From Stomatobaculum sp. (lineage in GTDB: Bacteria; Bacillota_A; Clostridia; Lachnospirales; Lachnospiraceae): a stretch of 41,658 nt of DNA. Numbering within the stretch: position 1 is the first letter of the stretch; each line of letters starts with the position of its first letter. Below, one piece after another: positions 23,684-30,681 of the stretch. A program made the position numbers and the translations under genes. The stretch covers positions 1 to 41,658 of the forward strand of contig JAFSYO010000136.1 of NCBI GenBank assembly GCA_017449925.1. The letters are read 5' to 3'. The notes under the pieces were generated by a model, which worked only from the letters and a program-made list of their open reading frames with translations, did no database searches and had not been told where the DNA came from.

Positions 23684-25495
23684 TTAATTCCCTATACCCT
23701 CTTCTTTTCTTTTCAGCATGTCAAAATATTTTTCATGCGCCTCTTTGTATGCGGCATTGTACCTCTCGTTCCGTCCGGTGCGCAGGTTCTCAAAATAAGA
23801 GTGTTCCTGCTCTGCCAGTCCGGGACGTACGCGGATCACGGTGGCGTTGCCGACATTCGAGCAGACAGAAGATATCCTCTTGAATTCCCCCAGCAGGTTC
23901 ATGTAGGAGACGTCCGAATACACACTGCATTTCCCCGTGCACATTCTGGACAGATGATTCCCTTTCATTTTATTGATCAGCTCCGACATGACATCCGCCA
24001 GCCCCTCGATCTGATAAGCCGATTCCAGGTCGCGCTTTCCGAAAGCCAGTTCCGTCTTATCAAGGATATTCTCCGTCAGCGAACGCAGTACATCCAGTTC
24101 GTTCAGAGCTTCCAGGGAAAACCGAGTGCCCGCCCTGGACAGATCCGCCGCGGTGGTGGCAATGCGCGCTGAATTGTCCCCCAGACGCTCAAACTCATTT
24201 ACTACTTTGTAGTACTGGTCCAGGATGCTGATGTGAAAGTCCGACTGCAGGTGGGGCATCAGCTCTACGATATATTTGCTTACGCGGTCTGTCATCAGGT
24301 CCACGTTGTCCTCTTCCTGAAGGATATTCTTCATGGAATTCTCGTCAAAAGCCTCCAGCAGACTGACTGCCTCAAGAATTCCCTCCTTCGAGACCGTGAA
24401 CATGGTCAGCAGAATATCATAGCAGCTCCGGAGCGCCAGGGCCGGTGTGTCAAAGAATACAGGATTGAGCGCGTCCAGCTTTTCCTGATACTTGTTTTTT
24501 TCCACCGGTTCATCGCGGATGATCTTTTTTGCCAGTTTTTCATAGACCGGCAGCATGGGGAACAGAACCATGGCGCATCCGAGATTGAAGATGGTGTTCG
24601 TGTTGGCGATGATTCCGGAATTGACGACCCGGTTCCAGAGAGAATCCAGGAGGCCGAGGTGATGGATGATGGTCACCACCAGAAGGACCGTCACGGTCTC
24701 ACTTAAATTGAACAGAATGTTCACAACGCCGACACGCTTTGCCTCCGGAGGAGCGCCGATGGAACACACAATGGCAGTCGTAACGCAGTCACCGAGGTAA
24801 ATACCGACGATCACTGCATAGATCGCCTTAAAAGTGAGCAGGCCGGAGGTGGAGAAAGCCTGCAGGATTCCGATCGTGGCGGAGGAGCTCTGCAGGATAA
24901 ACGCCACCGTGGCGCCGGTCACGTAGCCGAGGAGCGGATTCTCTCCCAGTCCGGAGAAAACGTTCTCAAAGACGCCCGATTCTGTCAGGGCGCCGACGGC
25001 CCCTGTCATATTCATCAGGCCGGAGAACAGGACGCCGAAACCGATGGCAATGTTCCCGATGGGCCGGGAATTGGTTCCTTTTCCTCCCATCAGGATCACG
25101 ATTCCGATGATCAGGGCAATGGGCGCCAGGGAAGACGGCCGGAACAGCTGAAGCCAGGCTCCGGACTCCGCGTTCAGGTCCATCAGGCGGATGATCTGGC
25201 CGGTTACCGTAGTTCCTACATTGGCGCCGATGATTATTCCGAGGGACTGACGCAGTGACAGGATTCCTACACTGACCAGACCGGAAGTGATCACGATCGT
25301 GGCCGTGGAGGACTGGATCACGGCTGTAATGACCAGTCCCAGCAGGAACGCTTTCACGGGATTGTTCGTCACATGCTCCATCGCGACCTTCAGGGTTCCC
25401 GAAGAGCTTTCCTTCAGGCCTTCGCCCATCAGCCGCATACCATAAAGGAACATAGCCAGGCCGCCGAATAATGTCAGGATATCAAATATACTCAT
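23684..25495 (-). CDS. Na+/phosphate cotransporter (NptA-like) with C-terminal PhoU-like domain
   Basis: This membrane protein of 603 residues (from the preferred ATG at 25495) would take up, or export, phosphate with sodium. The N-terminal half holds two inverted Na/Pi repeats, each with the QSS signature: QSSTATIVITSGL and QSSSATIGILQAF. The C-terminal 250 residues are helical and resemble PhoU (for example ELMPHLQSDFHISILDQYY and NEFERLGDNSARIA). This two-part layout is standard for the YjbB/NptA family. The start choice is not certain: the GGAGG site is 14 bases before the ATG at 25495, while an ATG at 25522 lies upstream of that site. No pho regulator or pst gene is visible nearby. Confidence 0.87.
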   Translation of the reverse strand: MSIFDILTLFGGLAMFLYGMRLMGEGLKESSSGTLKVAMEHVTNNPVKAFLLGLVITAVIQSSTATIVITSGLVSVGILSLRQSLGIIIGANVGTTVTGQIIRLMDLNAESGAWLQLFRPSSLAPIALIIGIVILMGGKGTNSRPIGNIAIGFGVLFSGLMNMTGAVGALTESGVFENVFSGLGENPLLGYVTGATVAFILQSSSATIGILQAFSTSGLLTFKAIYAVIVGIYLGDCVTTAIVCSIGAPPEAKRVGVVNILFNLSETVTVLLVVTIIHHLGLLDSLWNRVVNSGIIANTNTIFNLGCAMVLFPMLPVYEKLAKKIIRDEPVEKNKYQEKLDALNPVFFDTPALALRSCYDILLTMFTVSKEGILEAVSLLEAFDENSMKNILQEEDNVDLMTDRVSKYIVELMPHLQSDFHISILDQYYKVVNEFERLGDNSARIATTAADLSRAGTRFSLEALNELDVLRSLTENILDKTELAFGKRDLESAYQIEGLADVMSELINKMKGNHLSRMCTGKCSVYSDVSYMNLLGEFKRISSVCSNVGNATVIRVRPGLAEQEHSYFENLRTGRNERYNAAYKEAHEKYFDMLKRKEEGIGN

Positions 25496-25514
25496 AGGAT
25501 ATATTCTTTCCTCC

Positions 25515-25535
25515 CCCTGCATGTATCACGCAGGG
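25515..25535 (-). promoter_or_regulatory. 5'-leader hairpin next to the ribosome-binding site of the Na/Pi gene
   Basis: CCCTGC and GCAGGG form a 6-bp stem with a 9-base loop in the leader; the right arm runs into the GGGGGAGG ribosome-binding site on the minus strand. It might modulate translation. Confidence 0.35.
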
Positions 25536-25539
25536 ATTA

Positions 25540-25567
25540 TTTATAATTATTTATTATTGTTTTACAA
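25540..25567 (-). promoter_or_regulatory. Promoter of the Na/Pi cotransporter gene
   Basis: On the minus strand TTGTAA (25567-25562), a 16-base spacer and TATAAA (25545-25540) lie in AT-rich DNA about 45 bases before the start codon. Confidence 0.6.
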
Positions 25568-25639
25568 GAAATACTTATGCAAGTTCGCTATAATTATACT
25601 CTTGGAGGAGCAGAAATACTACTGTCCAAAATGACGAAA

Positions 25640-25667
25640 GTGCCTCCGGAGATATCTCCGGAGGCAC
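25640..25667 (-). terminator. Palindromic terminator-like hairpin after the phosphoesterase gene
   Basis: A perfect 28-base palindrome (14 + 14) begins 5 bases after the gene stop. On the minus strand it is followed by TTTCGTCATTTT, a weak T-rich tail. It probably ends the three-gene unit. Confidence 0.65.
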
Positions 25668-25672
25668 GAATT

Positions 25673-26158
25673 CTACAATTGTTTCATTGTGTATTTTGCC
25701 TTCCCCGAGGGGGTCAGCTCCATGATCATATAGGTCGGTCTTCTGCCCTGCTGCCGGGGATAGGAAAGGCTTCCCGGATTCAGGACCGTGATGTCTTTGT
25801 GCTCCTCCAGGCAGGGGCGGTGGGTATGTCCGAACATGACGATATCGAAGCCTCTGGCCACTGCTTCTTTCCGGATAAACTCCGTATCCAGGGACACGTT
25901 ATAGTAGTGTCCGTGAGTCAGGAGACAGTTGTATTTTCCGATCTTCACTGCCGTCTCGGTATCCAGGCCGGAAAAGAAGTCGTTGTTGCCGCTGACGATG
26001 AGCAGGCGGGTTGACAGAGGAAGCCAGTTCCGGTATAGGGTCTCGCTCCCTTCCGCATCTCCCAGATGGATCATCATGTCCAGGGGCGACTCCATCGCCA
26101 GTACTTTTTTCAGATTCTCATCTTTTCTGTGGGTGTCGCTGCAGATCAGTATTTTCAT
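25673..26158 (-). CDS. YfcE/MJ0936-type metallophosphoesterase
   Basis: This 161-residue cytoplasmic hydrolase has the compact calcineurin-like fold of the YfcE family, which cleaves phosphodiesters in vitro. The metal-binding motifs are in order: ICSDTHRKDENL near the N-terminus (D-x-H), HLGDAEG (GD), VSGNND (GNND), LLTHGHYY (GH) and MFGHTHRP (GHTH). The ATG at 26158 overlaps the rdgB stop by 4 bases (ATGA), which fixes the start; longer in-frame starts run into rdgB. The gene follows rdgB in the same order seen in many Firmicutes. The true substrate is unknown. Confidence 0.9.
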   Translation of the reverse strand: MKILICSDTHRKDENLKKVLAMESPLDMMIHLGDAEGSETLYRNWLPLSTRLLIVSGNNDFFSGLDTETAVKIGKYNCLLTHGHYYNVSLDTEFIRKEAVARGFDIVMFGHTHRPCLEEHKDITVLNPGSLSYPRQQGRRPTYMIMELTPSGKAKYTMKQL

Positions 26159-26757
26159 CCAAGTTCCTCTTTCAGTTTTTCCCGCATCATCCGCAGCGCC
26201 TTTCCCCGGTGGCTGATGGCGTTCTTCTGTTCCTCTGTCAATTCGGCGGAACACTTTCCGTATTCCGGCAGGTAGAGGACCGGGTCATAGCCGAACCCGT
26301 TCTTTCCGGCAGGTGCATGCGCCACCTGCCCCTCCATGGCAGCTTCCGTCAACACATGTCTTCCGTCAGGAAGAATGCAGGCAATGGCCGCCCGGAACCT
26401 TGCTGCCCTTTCTGCGCCTTCCACTCCCTCAAGTCTGCGGATCAGTTCGGCATTTTTCTCGTCGTAGGACGTTTCCCGGCCAAGCCAACGGGCGGAATAG
26501 ATTCCGGGTTCACCGTGCAGATGATCCACCTCCAGACCGGAATCATCTGCCATGACGATGGCGTCAGGCAGGAGCGCGTGCACTGCTTCTGCCTTGATCA
26601 TGGCATTCTCCGCAAAGGTCGTTCCGGTTTCTTCGGGGTCTGCTTCAGCGCCCGCCTCCTTCATGGACAGTATCTCCGCGTCCAGATCGGCGAAGATCTC
26701 ACGGATCTCCCGCATTTTATCCTGATTGCCGGTGGCAATTACGATCTTATGTCTCAT
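26155..26757 (-). CDS. rdgB: dITP/XTP pyrophosphatase (RdgB/HAM1)
   Basis: This 200-residue enzyme hydrolyses deaminated purine triphosphates (dITP, XTP) to monophosphates, keeping them out of DNA and RNA. The family motifs are ATGNQDKMREI at the N-terminus, ADDSGLEVD in the middle, GFGYDPV and SHRGKAL near the end. The length is typical (about 200). The start at 26757 overlaps the stop of the upstream methyltransferase gene by 4 bases; a longer in-frame ATG at 26871 would overlap that gene and is not needed. It ends in a 4-base overlap with the phosphoesterase gene. Confidence 0.95.
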   Translation of the reverse strand: MRHKIVIATGNQDKMREIREIFADLDAEILSMKEAGAEADPEETGTTFAENAMIKAEAVHALLPDAIVMADDSGLEVDHLHGEPGIYSARWLGRETSYDEKNAELIRRLEGVEGAERAARFRAAIACILPDGRHVLTEAAMEGQVAHAPAGKNGFGYDPVLYLPEYGKCSAELTEEQKNAISHRGKALRMMREKLKEELG

Positions 26758-27917
26758 CTCTGGTCTGTTTCCCTTCTTTTCGGAGGCTTTTTCCCCAGGA
26801 ACTGGTAGAAATAGGTCTTCATCATTCCGTTGTAGATTTTTCTGTTCTTGTCTGCCTTGCGTCCGATGCACCTCTCCGCGTCCTCAAATGCAGTGATCAG
26901 GAACAGAGACCAATCATCCATCTGCCGGAAACGTTCTCCCAGGGTCCTGTACAGCTGTGCAATGCCGTCGTCCGCCTTCAGCCGTTCTCCGTAGGGCGGA
27001 TTCGTGATCAGGAAGCCATATTTTTTCGGGTGGGAAAGCAGGGCCACATCACGCTGCTGAAGGTGGATCATATCCGCTACTCCCGCCTGGGCAGCGTTGA
27101 TCCTCGCCCGGCGGAGCACCTCGCTGTCAATGTCGTAACCCTGGATATCTGTCTCGACAGAAGTATCTTTCAGCTCCTCCGCCTCGTCCAGCGTGTTGTA
27201 CCAGTGTTTTTTCGGCACGATGCCGTCCCACTCCTGGGACAGGAATTCCCGGTTCATACCCGGCGCCATGTTGGCAGCCATCATGGCCGCCTCGATGCAG
27301 AAGGTACCGCTGCCGCAGAAAGGATCCACCAGGATCCGGTCTTTATGCCATGGCGTGAGCAGGATCAGTGCCGCTGCCAGCGTCTCCGTGATAGGCGCCT
27401 TTGCCGTCTCCGTCCGGTACCCGCGCTTGTGGAGCGAAGCGCCGCTGGTATCCAGGGACACCGTGATCTCATCGTTGTGCAGGAACACTCTCACGGGGTA
27501 ATCCGCGCCTGTCTCCTCAAAGCGCTCTATTCCGTAATGCTGCCCCATTCTGCGGACCATGGCTTTTTTCATAATGGACTGGATGTCCGACGGGGAAAAC
27601 AGCTTGCTGTTGATGGAAGTCGCCTTCGTCACCCAGAAACGGCTGTCCCGGGGAAGGAACTCCTCCCAGGGAAGGGCTGCGGTCCGGTCGAACAGTTCTT
27701 CAAAGCTTTCCGCCCGGAACTTTCCCACATTCAGGAGCACTCTCTCCGCAGTGCGGAGCCACACATTTGCCCTTGCCACAGCTTCCGCGTCTCCGGCAAA
27801 AGTCACTCTCCCGTTCTCCGTCGCGGTCACATCGTATCCCAGTTCAATGATCTCTCTTTTCAGCACCGCCTCCATGCCGAAATGGCACGGGGCTGTCAGT
27901 TCATAAATCTTCGTCAT
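26754..27917 (-). CDS. THUMP-domain rRNA guanine-N2 methyltransferase (RlmL/YpsC-like)
   Basis: This 387-residue enzyme is predicted to methylate a guanine at N2 in 23S rRNA. It has an N-terminal THUMP RNA-binding domain (about 1-160) and a Rossmann methyltransferase domain (about 165-385) with VDPFCGSGTFCIEAA (SAM-binding motif) and ITNPPYGERL (NPPY catalytic motif). It corresponds to the N-terminal enzyme of E. coli RlmKL and to B. subtilis YpsC. It heads a translationally coupled unit with rdgB and the phosphoesterase. A hairpin belonging to the upstream NlpC gene lies in the 71-base gap before it. Confidence 0.9.
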   Translation of the reverse strand: MTKIYELTAPCHFGMEAVLKREIIELGYDVTATENGRVTFAGDAEAVARANVWLRTAERVLLNVGKFRAESFEELFDRTAALPWEEFLPRDSRFWVTKATSINSKLFSPSDIQSIMKKAMVRRMGQHYGIERFEETGADYPVRVFLHNDEITVSLDTSGASLHKRGYRTETAKAPITETLAAALILLTPWHKDRILVDPFCGSGTFCIEAAMMAANMAPGMNREFLSQEWDGIVPKKHWYNTLDEAEELKDTSVETDIQGYDIDSEVLRRARINAAQAGVADMIHLQQRDVALLSHPKKYGFLITNPPYGERLKADDGIAQLYRTLGERFRQMDDWSLFLITAFEDAERCIGRKADKNRKIYNGMMKTYFYQFLGKKPPKRRETDQR

Positions 27918-27936
27918 AATAGTCCCATGATAAACG

Positions 27937-27977
27937 AAAAAAACGGTATCCGCAAGAAAAATGACTGCGGATACCGT
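27937..27977 (-). terminator. Terminator after the first NlpC/P60 gene
   Basis: A 12-bp perfect stem (27943-27954 with 27966-27977) and an 11-base loop are followed on the minus strand by TTTTTTT. It lies 12 bases after the stop of the gene. Confidence 0.9.
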
Positions 27978-27988
27978 AGGTTTTACTG

Positions 27989-29113
27989 TTAATCCAGAAG
28001 ATTCCGGATCGTCAGCGGCGCTGCATAGTCGAATGCTGTCATCCGGATGCCTTTTCCGGTTCCCACCGCGTGGATGGCTTTTCCGTCACCTGCGTAAATG
28101 CTCACGTGGTTCACGATGCCGTCCTTCGGGGAGCCGTCATAGGCGATGATATCGCCCGGCTGCATCTCTGTCACAGAGACTGCGCGACCCTTGGATGCCT
28201 GTACTGCAGACTGGTGGTACAGATCGATCCCTGCTGCTTCCTTGTAGACATAGAGGATCAATCCGGAACAGTCGAAGCCTTCCTCCGGGGAGTCGCCTCC
28301 GTAAACATAGGTCCCGCCGATAAAAGTCTTCGCAAGGTCGACGATCCTTTTCCTGGTATCGCTCACCCTGCTCCAGTCTGTGGCAGGAGCCGCGCCGGAG
28401 GTCTTGATCACTGTCGGTTCGTTGACACCGTAGGAACTGCCGCCCTGCACCTTCGCGACGCCGGGGCCTGTAACCCGGTCCAGAGCCTCCAGTTCTTCGT
28501 CTGTCAGGGTTTCGTAGGAATTCGGTTTCGGATCTCCGACTGCCGGCGTCTGCCTGCCTTGCTGTTCCTGTGCCGGAGACGGGTCAGTCTGTGCCGGGGA
28601 GTCCGGTTTTTGCGTCCCGGCTGCGGAGTCTGGTTTTTCAGTCTCGGCTGCAGAATCCGGTTTTGGAGCCTCGGCCGCATATGTACTTTTCGTTTCCGCG
28701 GAAGGCGCTGAAGACGCGGTAGTTTCTTCCTTCGGAGCCTCATTGACAACTGCAGCAGGTGCGGCAGAAGTCTCCTGTTTCGGCGCTTCCTGTTTCGGCG
28801 CTTCCTGTTTCGGCGCTTCCTGTTTCGGCGCTTCCTGTTTCGGCGTCTCCTGACTGGCGGAAGGTGCTTCCGTCTCCGGTGCTTCTGTCTGCGGCGGTTT
28901 TGTTTCTACCGGAAGTGCCGGTACCAGCCCCGCGGACTCCGTCGGCTTCTGGACGGAAGAGCTGCTCCCCTCAGAAGAAGCTCCCGCCGTCTCGCTTCCC
29001 GGCGCGTCTCCGACTACTTCTGTCGGGGCCGCCGATGCCGGCATTGCAAAAACCGTGCACAGGCAGCAGGCCATTGCCGCTGCTGCGCAGATAGATAACA
29101 ACGATTTTTTCAT
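27989..29113 (-). CDS. Secreted NlpC/P60 peptidoglycan hydrolase with repeat linker
   Basis: This 374-residue exported enzyme would cut peptidoglycan stem peptides. A signal peptide (1-28, cleavage after ASA) is followed by a long low-complexity linker rich in Pro, Glu, Ala and Ser (about 30-200) that includes five tandem PKQEA units (DNA repeat 28774-28848) and three KPDSAA-like units. The NlpC/P60 domain occupies about 255-374, with Cys282 in FDCSGL, His336 in NHVSIY and His348 in IHAVG as the catalytic residues. The linker probably spans the wall. It is transcribed alone from a strong promoter (29171-29199) with a WalR-like box, and ends at a clear terminator. Confidence 0.92.
   Translation of the reverse strand: MKKSLLSICAAAAMACCLCTVFAMPASAAPTEVVGDAPGSETAGASSEGSSSSVQKPTESAGLVPALPVETKPPQTEAPETEAPSASQETPKQEAPKQEAPKQEAPKQEAPKQETSAAPAAVVNEAPKEETTASSAPSAETKSTYAAEAPKPDSAAETEKPDSAAGTQKPDSPAQTDPSPAQEQQGRQTPAVGDPKPNSYETLTDEELEALDRVTGPGVAKVQGGSSYGVNEPTVIKTSGAAPATDWSRVSDTRKRIVDLAKTFIGGTYVYGGDSPEEGFDCSGLILYVYKEAAGIDLYHQSAVQASKGRAVSVTEMQPGDIIAYDGSPKDGIVNHVSIYAGDGKAIHAVGTGKGIRMTAFDYAAPLTIRNLLD
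28774..28848. repeat. Five tandem 15-base repeats inside the NlpC/P60 gene
   Basis: The unit CCTGTTTCGGCGCTT (plus strand) is repeated five times without gaps, the last with two base changes. It encodes PKQEA units. The near-identity of the copies suggests recent slippage, and copy number may vary between strains. The unit is a multiple of three, so changes keep the frame. Confidence 0.95.
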
Positions 29114-29145
29114 GGATCCGCTCCGTATTCCTTCAGGCTATACTT

Positions 29146-29162
29146 GTTACAAATATATTTCA
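29146..29162 (-). promoter_or_regulatory. WalR-like box downstream of the first NlpC/P60 promoter
   Basis: The minus strand reads TGAAAT-ATATT-TGTAAC. Known WalR boxes are two TGTWAH hexamers separated by five bases; here one hexamer is perfect and the other has one mismatch. It lies 8 bases downstream of the -10 element. Confidence 0.45.
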
Positions 29163-29170
29163 CAATTAAC

Positions 29171-29199
29171 AGTATAGGTTCCTGCTCCCGGATAGTCAA
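29171..29199 (-). promoter_or_regulatory. Promoter of the first NlpC/P60 gene
   Basis: The minus strand has TTGACT (29199-29194), a 17-base spacer and TATACT (29176-29171), close to the sigma-A consensus. Confidence 0.82.
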
Positions 29200-29265
29200 C
29201 GAACGAATTTTTACGAGTTAATTAAGTCTTTTCCGGTGAGTCTATTTGAAACGGCGGATACAGTC

Positions 29266-29940
29266 TTATCCGATAAAGCTTGCGATCCTGATCGGGTTCC
29301 GGTAATTCCACTGGGAAACCTTGATGCCCGTCTTTGCAGTGGAAGCGTGAACGATCTGTCCGTCGCCGATATACATCGCAACATGGTTAACGCGGCTTCC
29401 TTTGCCGTAGAACAGGAGGTCGCCGGGCTGCATTTCTTCCGCTGAGACCGTGACGCCTTCTCTCGCCTGATCCGCAGAGGTGCGGCTCATATTAACGCCT
29501 GCGGTATTGGAAAGAATATATCGCACGAAACCGGAACAGTCCGCGCCGGTGTGGGGATCATTGCCCCCCCAGACATATCGTCCGCCCACAAATGACAGGG
29601 CGTAATCGACGACATTTTCTCTGAGCTGCGTCTCCTCTTCCTCCGTCTCTTCTTCTGCCGCCGCAGTCTCCTCTCCAGACGCAGCAGTCTCTCCCTCTGC
29701 TGCCGCCTGCTCTTCCGCCGCCTGATCCTCTGCTGCGGCCGCGGCTTCCTCATCCAGGGAACTGTCAGAAGCTTCTGCGTTCTCCGTGTTCTCTTCTGCA
29801 GCTGCCTCCGTGGTCTCTTCTTCTGTCTGAACAGCTTCGATCGCGGTCTCTGCCGGAGCGGCGTAGGCCTGTCCTGCTGTACCTGCGGCCACAAGCGCCG
29901 CCAGACCAAAAGCTGCAAACCATTCTTTTATCTTTCTCAT
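29266..29940 (-). CDS. Secreted NlpC/P60 peptidoglycan hydrolase with acidic linker
   Basis: This 224-residue exported enzyme is a second wall endopeptidase. A signal peptide (1-27, cleavage after YA-A) is followed by a strongly acidic Ala/Glu linker (about 32-104) and an NlpC/P60 domain (about 108-224) with Cys135 in ADCSGF, His186 in NHVAMY and His198 in VHAST. The domain is clearly related to that of the neighbouring gene, but the linkers differ completely. It has its own consensus promoter (30016-30045) and a WalR-like box (29994-30010). No clear terminator follows; 152 bases separate it from the next start. Confidence 0.92.
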   Translation of the reverse strand: MRKIKEWFAAFGLAALVAAGTAGQAYAAPAETAIEAVQTEEETTEAAAEENTENAEASDSSLDEEAAAAAEDQAAEEQAAAEGETAASGEETAAAEEETEEEETQLRENVVDYALSFVGGRYVWGGNDPHTGADCSGFVRYILSNTAGVNMSRTSADQAREGVTVSAEEMQPGDLLFYGKGSRVNHVAMYIGDGQIVHASTAKTGIKVSQWNYRNPIRIASFIG

Positions 29941-29993
29941 CTATGTATACTCCATTGATCGTAATGTAAATGTCGCAATCATTTTACGCAACT

Positions 29994-30010
29994 GTTACAA
30001 ATATGTTACG
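29994..30010 (-). promoter_or_regulatory. WalR-like box downstream of the second NlpC/P60 promoter
   Basis: The minus strand reads CGTAAC-ATATT-TGTAAC, one mismatch from the TGTWAH-N5-TGTWAH WalR consensus. It has the same five-base spacer (ATATT) as the box at 29146-29162 and lies 5 bases downstream of the -10. Confidence 0.5.
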
Positions 30011-30015
30011 GCGAG

Positions 30016-30045
30016 AGTATACAATTTTTTGAGCGGTCTTGTCAA
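30016..30045 (-). promoter_or_regulatory. Promoter of the second NlpC/P60 gene
   Basis: The minus strand has a perfect TTGACA (30045-30040), an 18-base spacer and TATACT (30021-30016). Confidence 0.85.
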
Positions 30046-30086
30046 GGATTTAACTATTTCTTAATACTTTCTCCAGCTTTTTTTAT

Positions 30087-30138
30087 AAAAAGAGCACCCG
30101 CAGACGGGGGCGCGATGCGCCCCGGGTCCATGGGTGCT
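30087..30138 (-). terminator. Terminator after the DUF1700 gene
   Basis: On the minus strand AGCACCC and GGGTGCT pair around an inner GC-rich hairpin (GCGCC/GGCGC type), followed by CTTTTT. It ends the long leuB-to-DUF1700 transcript. Confidence 0.85.
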
Positions 30139-30162
30139 GAAAATCAGAACAAATATGCATGT

Positions 30163-30651
30163 TCAGTAACCGGTCCCTCCGAACATACGGAACAGCCGGA
30201 GGACCACCATAACAATGAGGATCGGGATCAGCAGTTTCGACATGATGGCAAAAAATCCCAGGACCACAATAATGACGATCAGAAGCACTCCCGTCAGGAT
30301 CAGCCACGGCATCACTTTGTCCGTGACCGGGCGAAAACTTTCTTCTGTCTGCTCCATTCTCTGTGAAAACTGCTCTCCGAACTGCTCTTCTTCCGTGGTG
30401 CGGGCATTGTTATACTGCCCCGGAGCTGCATCCGGAATACCGTCCACCTCGTATCCGGCTGCCTCAAGAATGGACCTGGCGATCAGTGCCGGGTTGCCAA
30501 GTTCCTCCAGCACGTCCTCTTCCGTTCTTCCTTTCTGCTTCTCTTCTTCGATATACGAATCATAGTAGTTCAGGTTTTCCGGCACGAGGACATCAGCCCC
30601 CTCTTCCAGAAGACGTTCCCGAAGCCCTTCCAGAAATTCCTGCTTTGTCAT
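30163..30651 (-). CDS. DUF1700-like membrane protein
   Basis: This 162-residue protein has an N-terminal cytoplasmic helical region (MTKQEFLEGLRERL, then a YYDSYIEEE and ELGNPALIARSIL pattern) typical of the DUF1700/HAAS family, a polar middle and two closely spaced hydrophobic segments at about 114-133 and 137-155. Family members often pair with PadR-like regulators and are thought to act in membrane-linked sensing, but no PadR gene is near here. It follows the DUF1015 gene by 30 bases with a clear AAAGGAG site and lies at the end of the serine/branched-chain unit. Its function is unknown. Confidence 0.75.
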   Translation of the reverse strand: MTKQEFLEGLRERLLEEGADVLVPENLNYYDSYIEEEKQKGRTEEDVLEELGNPALIARSILEAAGYEVDGIPDAAPGQYNNARTTEEEQFGEQFSQRMEQTEESFRPVTDKVMPWLILTGVLLIVIIVVLGFFAIMSKLLIPILIVMVVLRLFRMFGGTGY

Positions 30652-30681
30652 CTGAACTGCTCTCCTTTCAAAACGTAATGC

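Noticed and set aside
28774..28848. Tandem repeat considered as a CRISPR array
   Set aside because: The repeats are 15 bases, directly adjacent without spacers, and in frame inside a coding gene.
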